Below, one piece after another: positions 8,364 to 15,813 of a stretch of DNA of 30,497 nucleotides. This DNA comes from Pseudomonadota bacterium. GTDB lineage: Bacteria > Pseudomonadota > Alphaproteobacteria > Reyranellales > Reyranellaceae. Position 1 is the stretch's first letter. The number at the start of each line of letters is the position of its first letter. The DNA lies in NCBI GenBank assembly GCA_023436825.1, contig JAEZHS010000211.1:1-30497 (forward strand). Reading direction: 5' to 3'. The notes beneath the pieces were generated by a model, which saw only the letters and a list, made by a program, of their open reading frames with translations, was not told the origin of the DNA and searched no databases. Made by a program: the position numbers and the translations under genes.

Positions 8364-9761
8364 ATGTTGGTTTGTGTCGGACGGCTGTGGATGTCGGCTG
8401 CTCCGGCCTTTGCTTTGTTTCTCATGGCGCCCACGCCGCTCCATGCCGAGGAAGCGGCGGCGCGCATCGACCTGACGCAGCATCCGGTCGGCTATTTGGC
8501 GCTACTGATCTTCTTTGTCGCGTACGGGTTCGTGGCGGTCGAGGAAGTCATCCAACTGCGCAAGTCGAAGCCCGTCATGCTGGCGGCCGGCCTCATCTGG
8601 GCGCTGCTCGGCGTCGTTTATGCCGCAAACGGCCAGAGCGCCTCGCTCGAAGCCGCCGCCAAGCATGTGATCCTCGATTACGGGGAGCTGATGCTGTTCC
8701 TCGTGGTGGCGATAACGTATGTGAACACGATGCAGGAGCGGCGGGTCTTCGCCGCGTTGCGGGCCAGGCTCATCGGCATGCGGCTTTCCTATCGGCAGCT
8801 GTTCTGGCTGGTCGGCGGGCTTGCCTTCGTCTTCGGCCCGATCATCGACAATCTGACCACGGCGCTCGTCATGGGGGCCGTCGTGGTGGCCATCGGGGTC
8901 GCCAACTATCAGTTCATCGTCATGGGCTGCATCATCATCGTGGTGGCCGCCAATGCCGGCGGCGTCATCTCGCCGTTCGGCGACATCACGTCGCTGATGG
9001 TCTGGCAGAAGGGCAAGCTGGAATTCCTCGAGTTCTTCCACCTCTTGCCTCCGGCACTGGTGAACTTCCTGGTGCCGGCGGCGCTCATGCATTTCGGCGT
9101 GCCTCGGGGAATGCCGGAGCCGTCGACCGAGATCAGGAGACTGAAGCCCGGCGCATCCGTCGTGATCGGGCTGTTCGCCGCCACCATCGCGACAGCCGTT
9201 TCGTTCAAGACGTTCTTCAGCCTGCCGCCCGCGCTCGGAATGATGCTGGGACTCGGATATCTGCAAATGTACAGCTACATCCTCCAGCGGATCGGGCGCC
9301 GACGCGACGACCAGGACATGGCGTTCGACTCCTTCCGGGAGATCAGACGTCTCGAGTGGGATACGCTGCTGTTCTTCTTCGGCGTCATCTTCGCCGTCGC
9401 GGGCCTTGGTGTCGCCGGCTATCTCGCGCAATTGTCGGATTTTCTTTACGGCAACCTGGGACCCACGGCGGCCAACATCGCGATTGGCGTGCTGGGCGCG
9501 GCATTCGACAACATCCCGCTGATGTTCGCGGTGCTGACCATGGATCCCGATATGTCGAGCGGCCAGTGGATGCTCATCACACTGAGCACAGGCGTCGGGG
9601 GAAGCCTGGTCTCGATCGGTACGGCAGCCGGCGTGGCGCTCATGGGATTGCTGCGCAACCACTACACGTTTCTCAATCATCTTCGATGGGCCTGGGCCAT
9701 CGCGCTGGGCTACGTGGCGAGCGTCATCACCCATCTGTGGATCAACGCCGAGCTCATGTAG
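8364..9761 (+). CDS. nhaD: NhaD-family Na+/H+ antiporter
   Basis: The protein has 465 residues and begins at ATG 8364, chosen because GGGGAGGA lies six bases before it (an in-frame ATG at 8328 lacks such a site). Residues 1-28 look like a signal peptide ending in HAEE, as in other NhaD proteins. About a dozen hydrophobic segments follow. Characteristic ion-transporter superfamily signatures are present: FGPIIDNLTTALVMG, NAGGVISPFGDITSLMVWQKG-like region, GAAFDNIPLMFAVLTMD and GTAAGVALMG. NhaD exchanges cytoplasmic Na+ or Li+ for external protons in the inner membrane. It heads a likely operon with the two small genes and secDF downstream (gap 46 bases to the next start). The two-component pair to its left is a possible regulator. 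Confidence 0.92.
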   Translation: MLVCVGRLWMSAAPAFALFLMAPTPLHAEEAAARIDLTQHPVGYLALLIFFVAYGFVAVEEVIQLRKSKPVMLAAGLIWALLGVVYAANGQSASLEAAAKHVILDYGELMLFLVVAITYVNTMQERRVFAALRARLIGMRLSYRQLFWLVGGLAFVFGPIIDNLTTALVMGAVVVAIGVANYQFIVMGCIIIVVAANAGGVISPFGDITSLMVWQKGKLEFLEFFHLLPPALVNFLVPAALMHFGVPRGMPEPSTEIRRLKPGASVVIGLFAATIATAVSFKTFFSLPPALGMMLGLGYLQMYSYILQRIGRRRDDQDMAFDSFREIRRLEWDTLLFFFGVIFAVAGLGVAGYLAQLSDFLYGNLGPTAANIAIGVLGAAFDNIPLMFAVLTMDPDMSSGQWMLITLSTGVGGSLVSIGTAAGVALMGLLRNHYTFLNHLRWAWAIALGYVASVITHLWINAELM

Positions 9762-9807
9762 CGCGTGAAGTTGTCGAGCTTGGACAGGTCGGCTAGGGAG
9801 GAACGCC

Positions 9808-9999
9808 ATGGAGATCAGTGCATCCGATACCGAGGTGACCGTCCTGGTCGCGGCGCTGTTGGCGATCCCGGCCATCGAACCCGGGGCTTCGCCTCGGGAG
9901 CGGCTTGACGTCCTCAAAGCCACGCTCGCCGAGCTGCGTAGGCAAGGTGGGCTTTCCGCCCTTGCGACCGGCACGGAAGAAGTGAGCCGTCGCCGATGA
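9808..9999 (+). CDS. Small hypothetical protein in nhaD-secDF operon
   Basis: This 63-residue protein starts at ATG 9808 behind a good Shine-Dalgarno (GGGAGGA, six to seven bases upstream). It has a short hydrophobic alanine-rich stretch (about 9-23) then a charged helix (SPRERLDVLKATLAELRRQGG). It is acidic at the start and basic at the end (SRRR). No family is recognised. Its stop overlaps the next start in an ATGA arrangement, which supports that both are translated and coupled. It lies 46 bases behind nhaD on the same strand. Confidence 0.6.
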   Translation: MEISASDTEVTVLVAALLAIPAIEPGASPRERLDVLKATLAELRRQGGLSALATGTEEVSRRR

Positions 10000-10481
10000 G
10001 GCCTGTGGTGACCAGATTCTTGCCTGCGGCATGCGAAGGTCGGTTGCGCGCCGCGCTCGTGGCGTGCCTGACGTCGCTGCTGCTGGCAGCGGGTGCGCTG
10101 ATGCCGGCGTCGCATGCCGCGGCGGGGCAGAGGGCGCATTCGGAAGCCTTGGACGGTCTCTCACGATTTCATGACGCCCTCCTGCCTGCAAAGCTGTTGC
10201 CCCGGATTGCCTGCGACGTGCGGCGCGGCCTCCCGGCTATTGGTGGCGACACGGACGGTCCCGTCGATCTGCCTGACCTTCTCTTTCATGCATGGCCAAT
10301 CGCGCGTGGAGCGGCCCAGCAATGCGGCGCCATGCCGGCGTCGGGCCACGGCTTGCTGCCCGGTGCGCATCGTCCGCGAGGCCCGCCGCAGGAAGAGCTC
10401 GAGGTGCGCCCTGCACCGCCGCCGCTTGTTCTGTGGATCGTGCCGATGCCGCTAGGAAGGCTGCCCGCGCTTCTGGGGTGA
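9996..10481 (+). CDS. Hypothetical exported protein in nhaD-secDF operon
   Basis: The 161-residue frame begins at the ATG of an ATGA overlap with the gene before it and ends 45 bases ahead of secDF. Residues 18-42 form a hydrophobic stretch followed by ASHA-AAG, a credible signal peptide, so the protein is probably periplasmic. The mature part is proline- and alanine-rich with several histidines and cysteines and no recognised domain. The position and the GC-rich third positions support coding. The lack of a known family and the low-complexity C-terminus (PRGPPQEELEVRPAPPP) leave doubt. Confidence 0.5.
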   Translation: MRPVVTRFLPAACEGRLRAALVACLTSLLLAAGALMPASHAAAGQRAHSEALDGLSRFHDALLPAKLLPRIACDVRRGLPAIGGDTDGPVDLPDLLFHAWPIARGAAQQCGAMPASGHGLLPGAHRPRGPPQEELEVRPAPPPLVLWIVPMPLGRLPALLG

Positions 10482-10526
10482 CCTGCCGAAGGCGGTGCGT
10501 TTCACGCCGCTTTCTCAGGAATCCCC

Positions 10527-13049
10527 ATGCGCCAATCTCCCTGGAAGATGGCGGCCTATGCCGCCATCGTTGTGTTCGGCATCCTTGCCGTCATCCCGAA
10601 CTTCTTGTCCCGTGATCAGCTGGAACGGCTGCCCAGTTGGCTTCCTCATAAACAGGTAACGCTCGGCCTCGACCTTCGCGGTGGGTCGCAACTGCTCCTC
10701 GAGATCGACAGCGGAACCGTCCTCCGCGACCGCCTGGCTGGACTTGCAAGCGACGTCGACGGTGCCCTGCGTGGCGCGCGCATAGCTGCGCGGCCCGCGA
10801 AGGTCGAAGGCAACGCGGTGGTCGTCGAACTCTCCGGCGATGCCTCGCCGCGCGAGGCGTTGCGCGCCGTCTCCGAGCTGTCCGGCTCCGTTCCGACACG
10901 TTTCGGAGGCGCGGGCCGGCCGAGCTTGGCCATCGACATGCAGGGGGACCATCGTCTCGTCGTCAGTCCAACGGCCGAGGACATCGCGAGCCGTAACGAC
11001 CGCGCGGCCGACCAGAGTCTCGAAATCGTGCGCCGACGGATCGACGAGGCAGGCATTGCCGAGCCGACCGTCATGCGCCAGGGCGCCAACCGCATCCTCG
11101 TCCAGCTGCCGGGCCTGCAGGATCCGGCTCGGATCAAGGCTCTGCTCGGCAGCACTGCGCGTCTCACTTTCCATTTGGTCGCGCCCCAACAGACGACCGG
11201 CCACGTGCCCGGGACCATGCTTCTCCCCCATCAGGGAAGCGACGAGCGCCTCCGGGTCAGGCAGGCTGTGCTGCTTCAAGGCGAGCGCCTGGTGGACGCA
11301 AATTCGAGCTTCGACCAGCGCACCGGCGAGCCCATCGTTCAGTTCCGGTTCGATGGTCCCGGCGGACGGCGGTTTGCCGAGATCACCAAAAGGAATGTCG
11401 GCAATCCCTTTGCCATCGTGCTCGACGGCAAGGTGTTGAGTGCGCCGGTCATTCGCGAACCCATCCTCGGTGGATCTGGACAGATCAGCGGATCCTTCAC
11501 CGCCCAGAGCGCCCGCGACCTGGCGGTCCTGCTGCGTGCCGGAGCCCTGCCGGTACCGCTGAAGATCATCGAGGAAAGAACCGTCGGAGCGGATCTCGGC
11601 AGTGACGCCATTGAGCAGGGAATAACCACCGGCTTGATTGGCTTCGGCCTGGTCTTCTGCTTCATGGTGCTCCTGTACGGGCCGTGGGGGCTGATCGCCA
11701 ATCTGGCACTCGCCACCAACGTGACGTTGACGTTCGCGGCACTCAGCCTCCTCGAGGCGACCCTTACCCTGCCCGGCATCGCCGGCATCGTCCTCGGCAT
11801 CGGCCTCGCCGTCGACGCGAACATCCTCATCAACGAACGCATTCGTGAAGAGCTGGCACGCGGCCAAGGTACCCGCGCGGCGCTCGAGGCCGGGTTCAAA
11901 CGAGCCTACAGCACTATCATCGACTCGAACGTGACGACGCTGATTGCGACGACCATGCTGTTCGTGCTCGGCGCCGGGCCCGTTCGAGGCTTCGCCGTGA
12001 CCATGGGGCTCGGCATCGTCATTTCGATGTTCACCGCCGTCTCGATCGTCCGGGTGATCATGAACCTCTGGGTCGGGAGCGGACCGGTGGCCCGTCCGCT
12101 GCGCATCGGCCCGATCTTTGGCTTGAGGCTCATTCCCGACAATACGCAGTTCCGCTTCATGCGCGCGCGCTTCCTCGGCATCGCCGTGTCGGCCGTCCTG
12201 TCGATCGCATCGCTCGTATTGATGATTGCGCCGGGGCTCAACTACGGCATCGACTTCGTCGGTGGGACCTTGATCGACGTCAGGACAGAACGGCCGGCGC
12301 AGCTGGACGAATTGCGGTCCGGGTTGTCGGGACTGCACATCGGCGAGATCGCGCTTCAGGAGGCGGGCTCGGCGCATCAGGTGCTGCTGCGAATCGAGCG
12401 CCAGCCCGGCGACGACCAGGCGCAGGTAGCCGCAACGGAACGTGTCAGGAGCGCGCTTTCGACGATAGCGCCCGGCTCCTCGATCGAGCGGGTCGAGATC
12501 GTCGGCCCGAAAGTCAGCGGCGAGCTCATGGAGGCGGGTATCCTTGCGGTGGTGCTCTCCGCCGTCGCAATGCTGGTCTACATCTGGATACGCTTCGAAT
12601 GGCAGTTCGCCATCGGCGCCATCGTCACGCTGGTTCTCGATGTCACGAAGACTGTCGGCTTGTTCGCCGTCACTGGCATGGACTTCAACCTGACCGCCAT
12701 CGCAGCCCTGCTCACGCTGATCGGTTATTCGGTGAACGACAAGGTGGTGGTGTATGACCGCATGCGCGAGAACCTGCGGCTGTTCAAGACGATGCCGCTG
12801 CGCACACTCATCGATCTCAGCATCAACGCGACGCTCGCCCGAAGCATCTACACATCGGCAACCGCCTTGCTCTCGATGCTGCCGATGGCGGTTGCCGGTG
12901 GCAGTGCGGTCGACAATTTTGCCGTCGCGATGGTGTTCGGGATCATCGTGGGCGCGAGCTCTTCGGTATTCATTGCCGCGCCGATCCTGCTGTTCCTGGG
13001 TGAGGGGCGGCTACGCCCCGCTCGCCCAAAGGAGCCGATCACGGCGTGA
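10527..13049 (+). CDS. secDF: Fused protein-export membrane protein SecDF
   Basis: The product is 840 residues, ATG 10527 with AGGA seven bases upstream. The N-terminal half is SecD: one membrane segment at about 9-25, the DLRGG motif at 49-53, a large periplasmic region (EIVRRRIDEAGIAEPTV, RILVQLPGLQDP) and five clustered membrane segments with VDANILINERIREEL near residue 430. The second half is SecF: a membrane segment near 555, GIDFVGGT near 575 and NDKVVVYDRMRENL near 737. SecDF is an RND-type partner of SecYEG that uses the proton (in some bacteria sodium) gradient to pull exported proteins into the periplasm. The fusion, the absence of yajC beside it and its location behind nhaD mark it as unlike the usual yajC-secD-secF locus, and probably a second copy (inference). 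Confidence 0.95.
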   Translation: MRQSPWKMAAYAAIVVFGILAVIPNFLSRDQLERLPSWLPHKQVTLGLDLRGGSQLLLEIDSGTVLRDRLAGLASDVDGALRGARIAARPAKVEGNAVVVELSGDASPREALRAVSELSGSVPTRFGGAGRPSLAIDMQGDHRLVVSPTAEDIASRNDRAADQSLEIVRRRIDEAGIAEPTVMRQGANRILVQLPGLQDPARIKALLGSTARLTFHLVAPQQTTGHVPGTMLLPHQGSDERLRVRQAVLLQGERLVDANSSFDQRTGEPIVQFRFDGPGGRRFAEITKRNVGNPFAIVLDGKVLSAPVIREPILGGSGQISGSFTAQSARDLAVLLRAGALPVPLKIIEERTVGADLGSDAIEQGITTGLIGFGLVFCFMVLLYGPWGLIANLALATNVTLTFAALSLLEATLTLPGIAGIVLGIGLAVDANILINERIREELARGQGTRAALEAGFKRAYSTIIDSNVTTLIATTMLFVLGAGPVRGFAVTMGLGIVISMFTAVSIVRVIMNLWVGSGPVARPLRIGPIFGLRLIPDNTQFRFMRARFLGIAVSAVLSIASLVLMIAPGLNYGIDFVGGTLIDVRTERPAQLDELRSGLSGLHIGEIALQEAGSAHQVLLRIERQPGDDQAQVAATERVRSALSTIAPGSSIERVEIVGPKVSGELMEAGILAVVLSAVAMLVYIWIRFEWQFAIGAIVTLVLDVTKTVGLFAVTGMDFNLTAIAALLTLIGYSVNDKVVVYDRMRENLRLFKTMPLRTLIDLSINATLARSIYTSATALLSMLPMAVAGGSAVDNFAVAMVFGIIVGASSSVFIAAPILLFLGEGRLRPARPKEPITA

Positions 13050-13288
13050 TACTGTCATCGTGTACGAGCCGCACAGGTTGGTCAGCCGGACGTAAGAGAA
13101 GGGCAGGAGGATCGCGATAGAGCATGCTCGATTCACGTGCCTAATTGGCGCAACTGGCAGGGTGAAGGAAGGTGGACAGTGAGGGGTGATGTGGGCTCGT
13201 CAAGTCGTTGGCGCGGCATGCCGACGGACCACGACGGCGCCTGGCAGCGGCGCAGAGAAACCGGCGCCCCTCGACTGCCAATCGTTCG

Positions 13289-13981
13289 ATGAAACTGTTG
13301 ATTGTCGAGGATTCGAACAGTTTGGCGGGGTTGCTTGCCGAGCATCTTGGGCAGCGCGGCTATGTCCTCGATAGGGCGGCGGACGCAGCCGGCGCCACCA
13401 GGGCCATGGCGGCGGCGACGTACGCGGCAGTGTTGCTCGACCTCGGATTGCCTGATGAAGACGGCGTGTCCTGGCTGCGCCGCCTGCGTGCGCAGGGCGA
13501 CGCCACGCCGGTCATCGTCGTTACAGCGCGGGCAGGTGTCGCGGACCGTGTCACGGGCCTGGCCGCGGGGGCGGACGACTATGTCGCCAAGCCGTTCGAG
13601 ATCGACGAACTCGTTGCCCGCGTCGAGGCGGTGCTACGCAGATCCGGTAAGCTGCTCGGTGACGCGCTCGCCTTCGGCAATGTCGTCCTCGATGCTCGAG
13701 TGAGGCAGGTCTTCGTGGATGGTGTCGCGATGGCCTGTCCGGCGCGGGAGATGGCGACGCTCGAGCTCCTGCTCAGGCAAGGCGGCAACGTGGTGCCCAA
13801 GCGCTTCATGGAAGATCACCTTTATGGTCTCTCCAACGATGCGAACCCGAACACGACAGAAGTCTATGTGTATCGCTTGCGCAGATTGCTCGCAGTAGCC
13901 GGCGCAACGGTCGTCATCCATACGATCAGGGGTGTCGGCTACCTGCTCGCTGAAGCAACCGGACCGTCGGCAGTGAATTAG
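13289..13981 (+). CDS. OmpR/PhoB-family response regulator, no adjacent kinase
   Basis: The protein has 230 residues from ATG 13289 (MKLLIVEDSN, the usual start for the family; in-frame codons upstream to 13208 do not fit). The receiver domain has E7/D8, phosphoacceptor D51 in LLDLGLPDEDG, T79 in VTARAG and K101 in AKPFEIDEL. The C-terminal winged helix (about 130-222) has PAREMATLELLLRQGG, NTTEVYVYRLRRLL and HTIRGVGYLL. It is a phosphorylation-dependent DNA-binding regulator. No histidine kinase follows; the next gene is on the opposite strand. It lies 239 bases behind secDF, and that gap holds no supported gene. No clear Shine-Dalgarno is seen. Confidence 0.92.
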   Translation: MKLLIVEDSNSLAGLLAEHLGQRGYVLDRAADAAGATRAMAAATYAAVLLDLGLPDEDGVSWLRRLRAQGDATPVIVVTARAGVADRVTGLAAGADDYVAKPFEIDELVARVEAVLRRSGKLLGDALAFGNVVLDARVRQVFVDGVAMACPAREMATLELLLRQGGNVVPKRFMEDHLYGLSNDANPNTTEVYVYRLRRLLAVAGATVVIHTIRGVGYLLAEATGPSAVN

Positions 13982-14493
13982 CCTCCAAACGGCTGGGCGT
14001 GGCCCCCTGTACTGCGCCTGTACATCGAAGCGTCGGACGGCATGGTCAGCACTACGCCGGTCGGGTTTCGACCTCCGTCCCGACACGCAATGCGCACACG
14101 TTCCGCCAAGACGTCACCGGCAAACCGTGACCGTCGCCGGCCGGATCGCGAGCTGCGAGCGGCGCGCAACATGCCCCAGCTCGGCACGACGCCGAAGTCG
14201 CCGAAGGAATTCGGTAGTGCGGAAGCCAACACGCCCAACAGTGCGCTGGCGATGGTCTTCCGTGCCTGCACGAATCGCAGCGTCGACTTGGGCTCTGCCT
14301 GCGCGCGCCTCAGCAATGCCGTTGGCGACAGTCTCTTCATCGAATTGTCGAGCGAGACGAAGATCGAGACCGAAGACATGCCACCCCGCATCAACTGCCT
14401 GTAGCGCCTGCTGGCGGTGCGGGCGCTCCCATGTTCCTCGATTGTCGGAAGAATGTCAGCGGAGGGCCAGTGGGCGACGAGCCTGAACTTCAT
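13978..14493 (-). CDS. Hypothetical protein (171 residues), doubtful
   Basis: ATG 14493 opens a frame whose first 70 residues look like a small alpha/beta domain (MKFRLVAHWPSADILPTIEE, ...YRQLMRGGMSSVSIFVSLDN...LSPTALLRRAQAE), a pattern I associate loosely with short hypothetical proteins of Rhizobiales. The second half (from about residue 85) is serine/arginine-rich and less convincing, and may be read in the wrong frame. The stop overlaps the convergent regulator stop by a few bases. There is no good Shine-Dalgarno. An opposite-strand frame at 14042-14404 is less protein-like. No function can be given. Confidence 0.4.
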   Translation of the reverse strand: MKFRLVAHWPSADILPTIEEHGSARTASRRYRQLMRGGMSSVSIFVSLDNSMKRLSPTALLRRAQAEPKSTLRFVQARKTIASALLGVLASALPNSFGDFGVVPSWGMLRAARSSRSGRRRSRFAGDVLAERVRIACRDGGRNPTGVVLTMPSDASMYRRSTGGHAQPFGG

Positions 14494-14639
14494 GCCATTA
14501 CTTAGGCCTCAACAGGTGCAACGACGCAACAGAGTTGAGTCCGCCAAGGATAGCACCTCGGCGAGGTATCACAAGACATCCAGGATCGTCAGCTATCCGT
14601 AAGGCGCGATCTGCGGCACCTTACGCGTCGGGAAGACGC

Positions 14640-14668
14640 CTCGTCCGACGGGCTAACCGTCGGACGAG
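14640..14668 (-). terminator. Perfect 12-bp stem hairpin behind the 75-residue exported protein gene
   Basis: CTCGTCCGACGG (14640-14651) and CCGTCGGACGAG (14657-14668) are exact reverse complements around a five-base loop. The hairpin begins 20 bases beyond the stop codon of the minus-strand gene at 14689-14916. Position and stability suggest a transcription terminator, but neither side has a T-run, so it may act with other factors or be another kind of palindrome. The surrounding 195 bases (14494-14688) hold no supported gene. Confidence 0.5.
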
Positions 14669-14688
14669 ATCGCTCATCTCATGGTGGC

Positions 14689-14916
14689 TTATGACTGGCC
14701 CGGGCCGTTCTGGATCACGGTGGCTCCGGGAAGTGTACGAGGCGGAGCAACCACATGGTCCGCGCCGTTGAGCCTGTTGCCCCACGCGTCGTAGCGGAAG
14801 CTGTATTCGTCGGTGATGGCCACTTTGCGCGGACCTTGCGCAGGCGGCGTTCGGGCGTGGGCCATGCCGGCGACGCTGATCATGGCGAGCGTCAAGAGAG
14901 ACAGTCGTGTAAGCAT
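14689..14916 (-). CDS. Small exported protein, unknown function
   Basis: This 75-residue protein starts at ATG 14916, the second of two adjacent ATGs. GGAGG lies five bases before it, so it is better placed than the first. Residues 1-22 are a clear signal peptide (hydrophobic LSLLTLAMISVAG, cleavage after AHA). The mature part is about 53 residues with the pattern DEYSFRYDAWGNRLNGADHVVAPP, similar in style to small periplasmic proteins seen in alphaproteobacteria. No function is known to me. The gene follows the SDR gene on the same strand after 94 bases and is followed by a strong hairpin. Confidence 0.65.
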   Translation of the reverse strand: MLTRLSLLTLAMISVAGMAHARTPPAQGPRKVAITDEYSFRYDAWGNRLNGADHVVAPPRTLPGATVIQNGPGQS

Positions 14917-15010
14917 CATATCCTCCATGGGGACGGACGCTGCCCCACGAGTCAGGAGGAGCCCGATCATGGCCGTCCTCAAAAATTTGTATAGGTGCGC
15001 CGCCCCTGGC

Positions 15011-15787
15011 CTATGCGATGGCCCGGCCGCCATCGACGTAAAGATTGATCCCGTTGATGTACGCGCCGGCATCCGAGCAAAGCAGCAAGGCTGCGCCGAC
15101 GAGATCGTCCGGCTTGCCGAGCCGGCCAGTTGGAATGCGCTGAACCAGCGCATCGCCTTCAGTCGCCATCTGGGCGCGGTTGCGTGCGGTCAGGATGGCG
15201 CCGGGAGCCAGATTGTTCACCGTGACGCCCTGACCGCCAAACTGGCGCGCCAGGTTCCATGACCAGTTGAGCTGCGCCGCCTTGGTCCCGGCATAGACCA
15301 TCATCTGCGGATGCGGCCGGACCTGCTGCACACTGCCAATCGTCACGACGCGACCCCAGCCGCGGGCGCCCATGGGCGGGACCAGGGCCTGCAGCAGTTC
15401 CAATGGGCTGCGCAGGTTGACCGAGATCTGCCGGTCGAACCGCTCACGTGTGATCGCCTGATAGGGCTCCGGCAGCTCGATGGAGGCGTTCAACACCAGG
15501 ATATCGACGGGCGACCAGGCAGTGGCTGCGGCAGCCAGGCGGTGCCCCGCGTCATCCAGGGCAAAATCCTGCTCGAAGCCGCGCGCCGTGCCGCCACCCT
15601 GCTCGATCTCTCGTACCACGGCGTCGGCATCGGCCGCTTCGTCGGCGGTGCCGGCATGGTGGATGGCCAGTCGCGCCCCGGCGCCAGCCAGGGCGAGGGC
15701 GATGGCTCGGCCGATTTCCCGGCGAGCGCCTGTTACGAGAGCAGTCCGGTTGGTAAGGCGGAATCGGTCGAGCGTGTTCGACAGCAT
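15011..15787 (-). CDS. Short-chain dehydrogenase/reductase (SDR)
   Basis: The protein has 258 residues, ATG 15787 with GGAGAG three to four bases upstream. It has a Rossmann fold with the TGxxxxIG cofactor motif (T19-G26), an NAS variant of the NNAG motif at 100-102, the catalytic S152, Y165 and K169, and the C-terminal GRLGKPDDLVGAALLLCSD...NGINLYVDGG pattern of classical SDRs that use NAD(P)H. It is cytoplasmic. The substrate cannot be told; the family includes 3-oxoacyl-ACP reductases and sugar or alcohol dehydrogenases. It follows the CapA-type gene by 26 bases on the same strand, so the two are probably co-transcribed. Confidence 0.92.
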   Translation of the reverse strand: MLSNTLDRFRLTNRTALVTGARREIGRAIALALAGAGARLAIHHAGTADEAADADAVVREIEQGGGTARGFEQDFALDDAGHRLAAAATAWSPVDILVLNASIELPEPYQAITRERFDRQISVNLRSPLELLQALVPPMGARGWGRVVTIGSVQQVRPHPQMMVYAGTKAAQLNWSWNLARQFGGQGVTVNNLAPGAILTARNRAQMATEGDALVQRIPTGRLGKPDDLVGAALLLCSDAGAYINGINLYVDGGRAIA

Positions 15788-15813
15788 TAACTCTCCAGTT
15801 GGACCCGCAGGGC

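Noticed and set aside
8502..10139. 545-codon open frame on the minus strand across nhaD
   Set aside because: It is antisense to a clearly recognised membrane protein, is rich in His/Asp/Arg/Gln as expected for the complement of hydrophobic codons, and has no domain.
10515..12377. 620-codon open frame on the minus strand across secDF
   Set aside because: Antisense shadow of secDF in GC-rich DNA; its composition is dominated by charged residues and it has no recognisable motif.
14042..14404. 120-codon plus-strand frame opposite the doubtful gene at 13978-14493
   Set aside because: No ribosome site and a composition typical of a shadow; the minus-strand frame has a more protein-like N-terminus.
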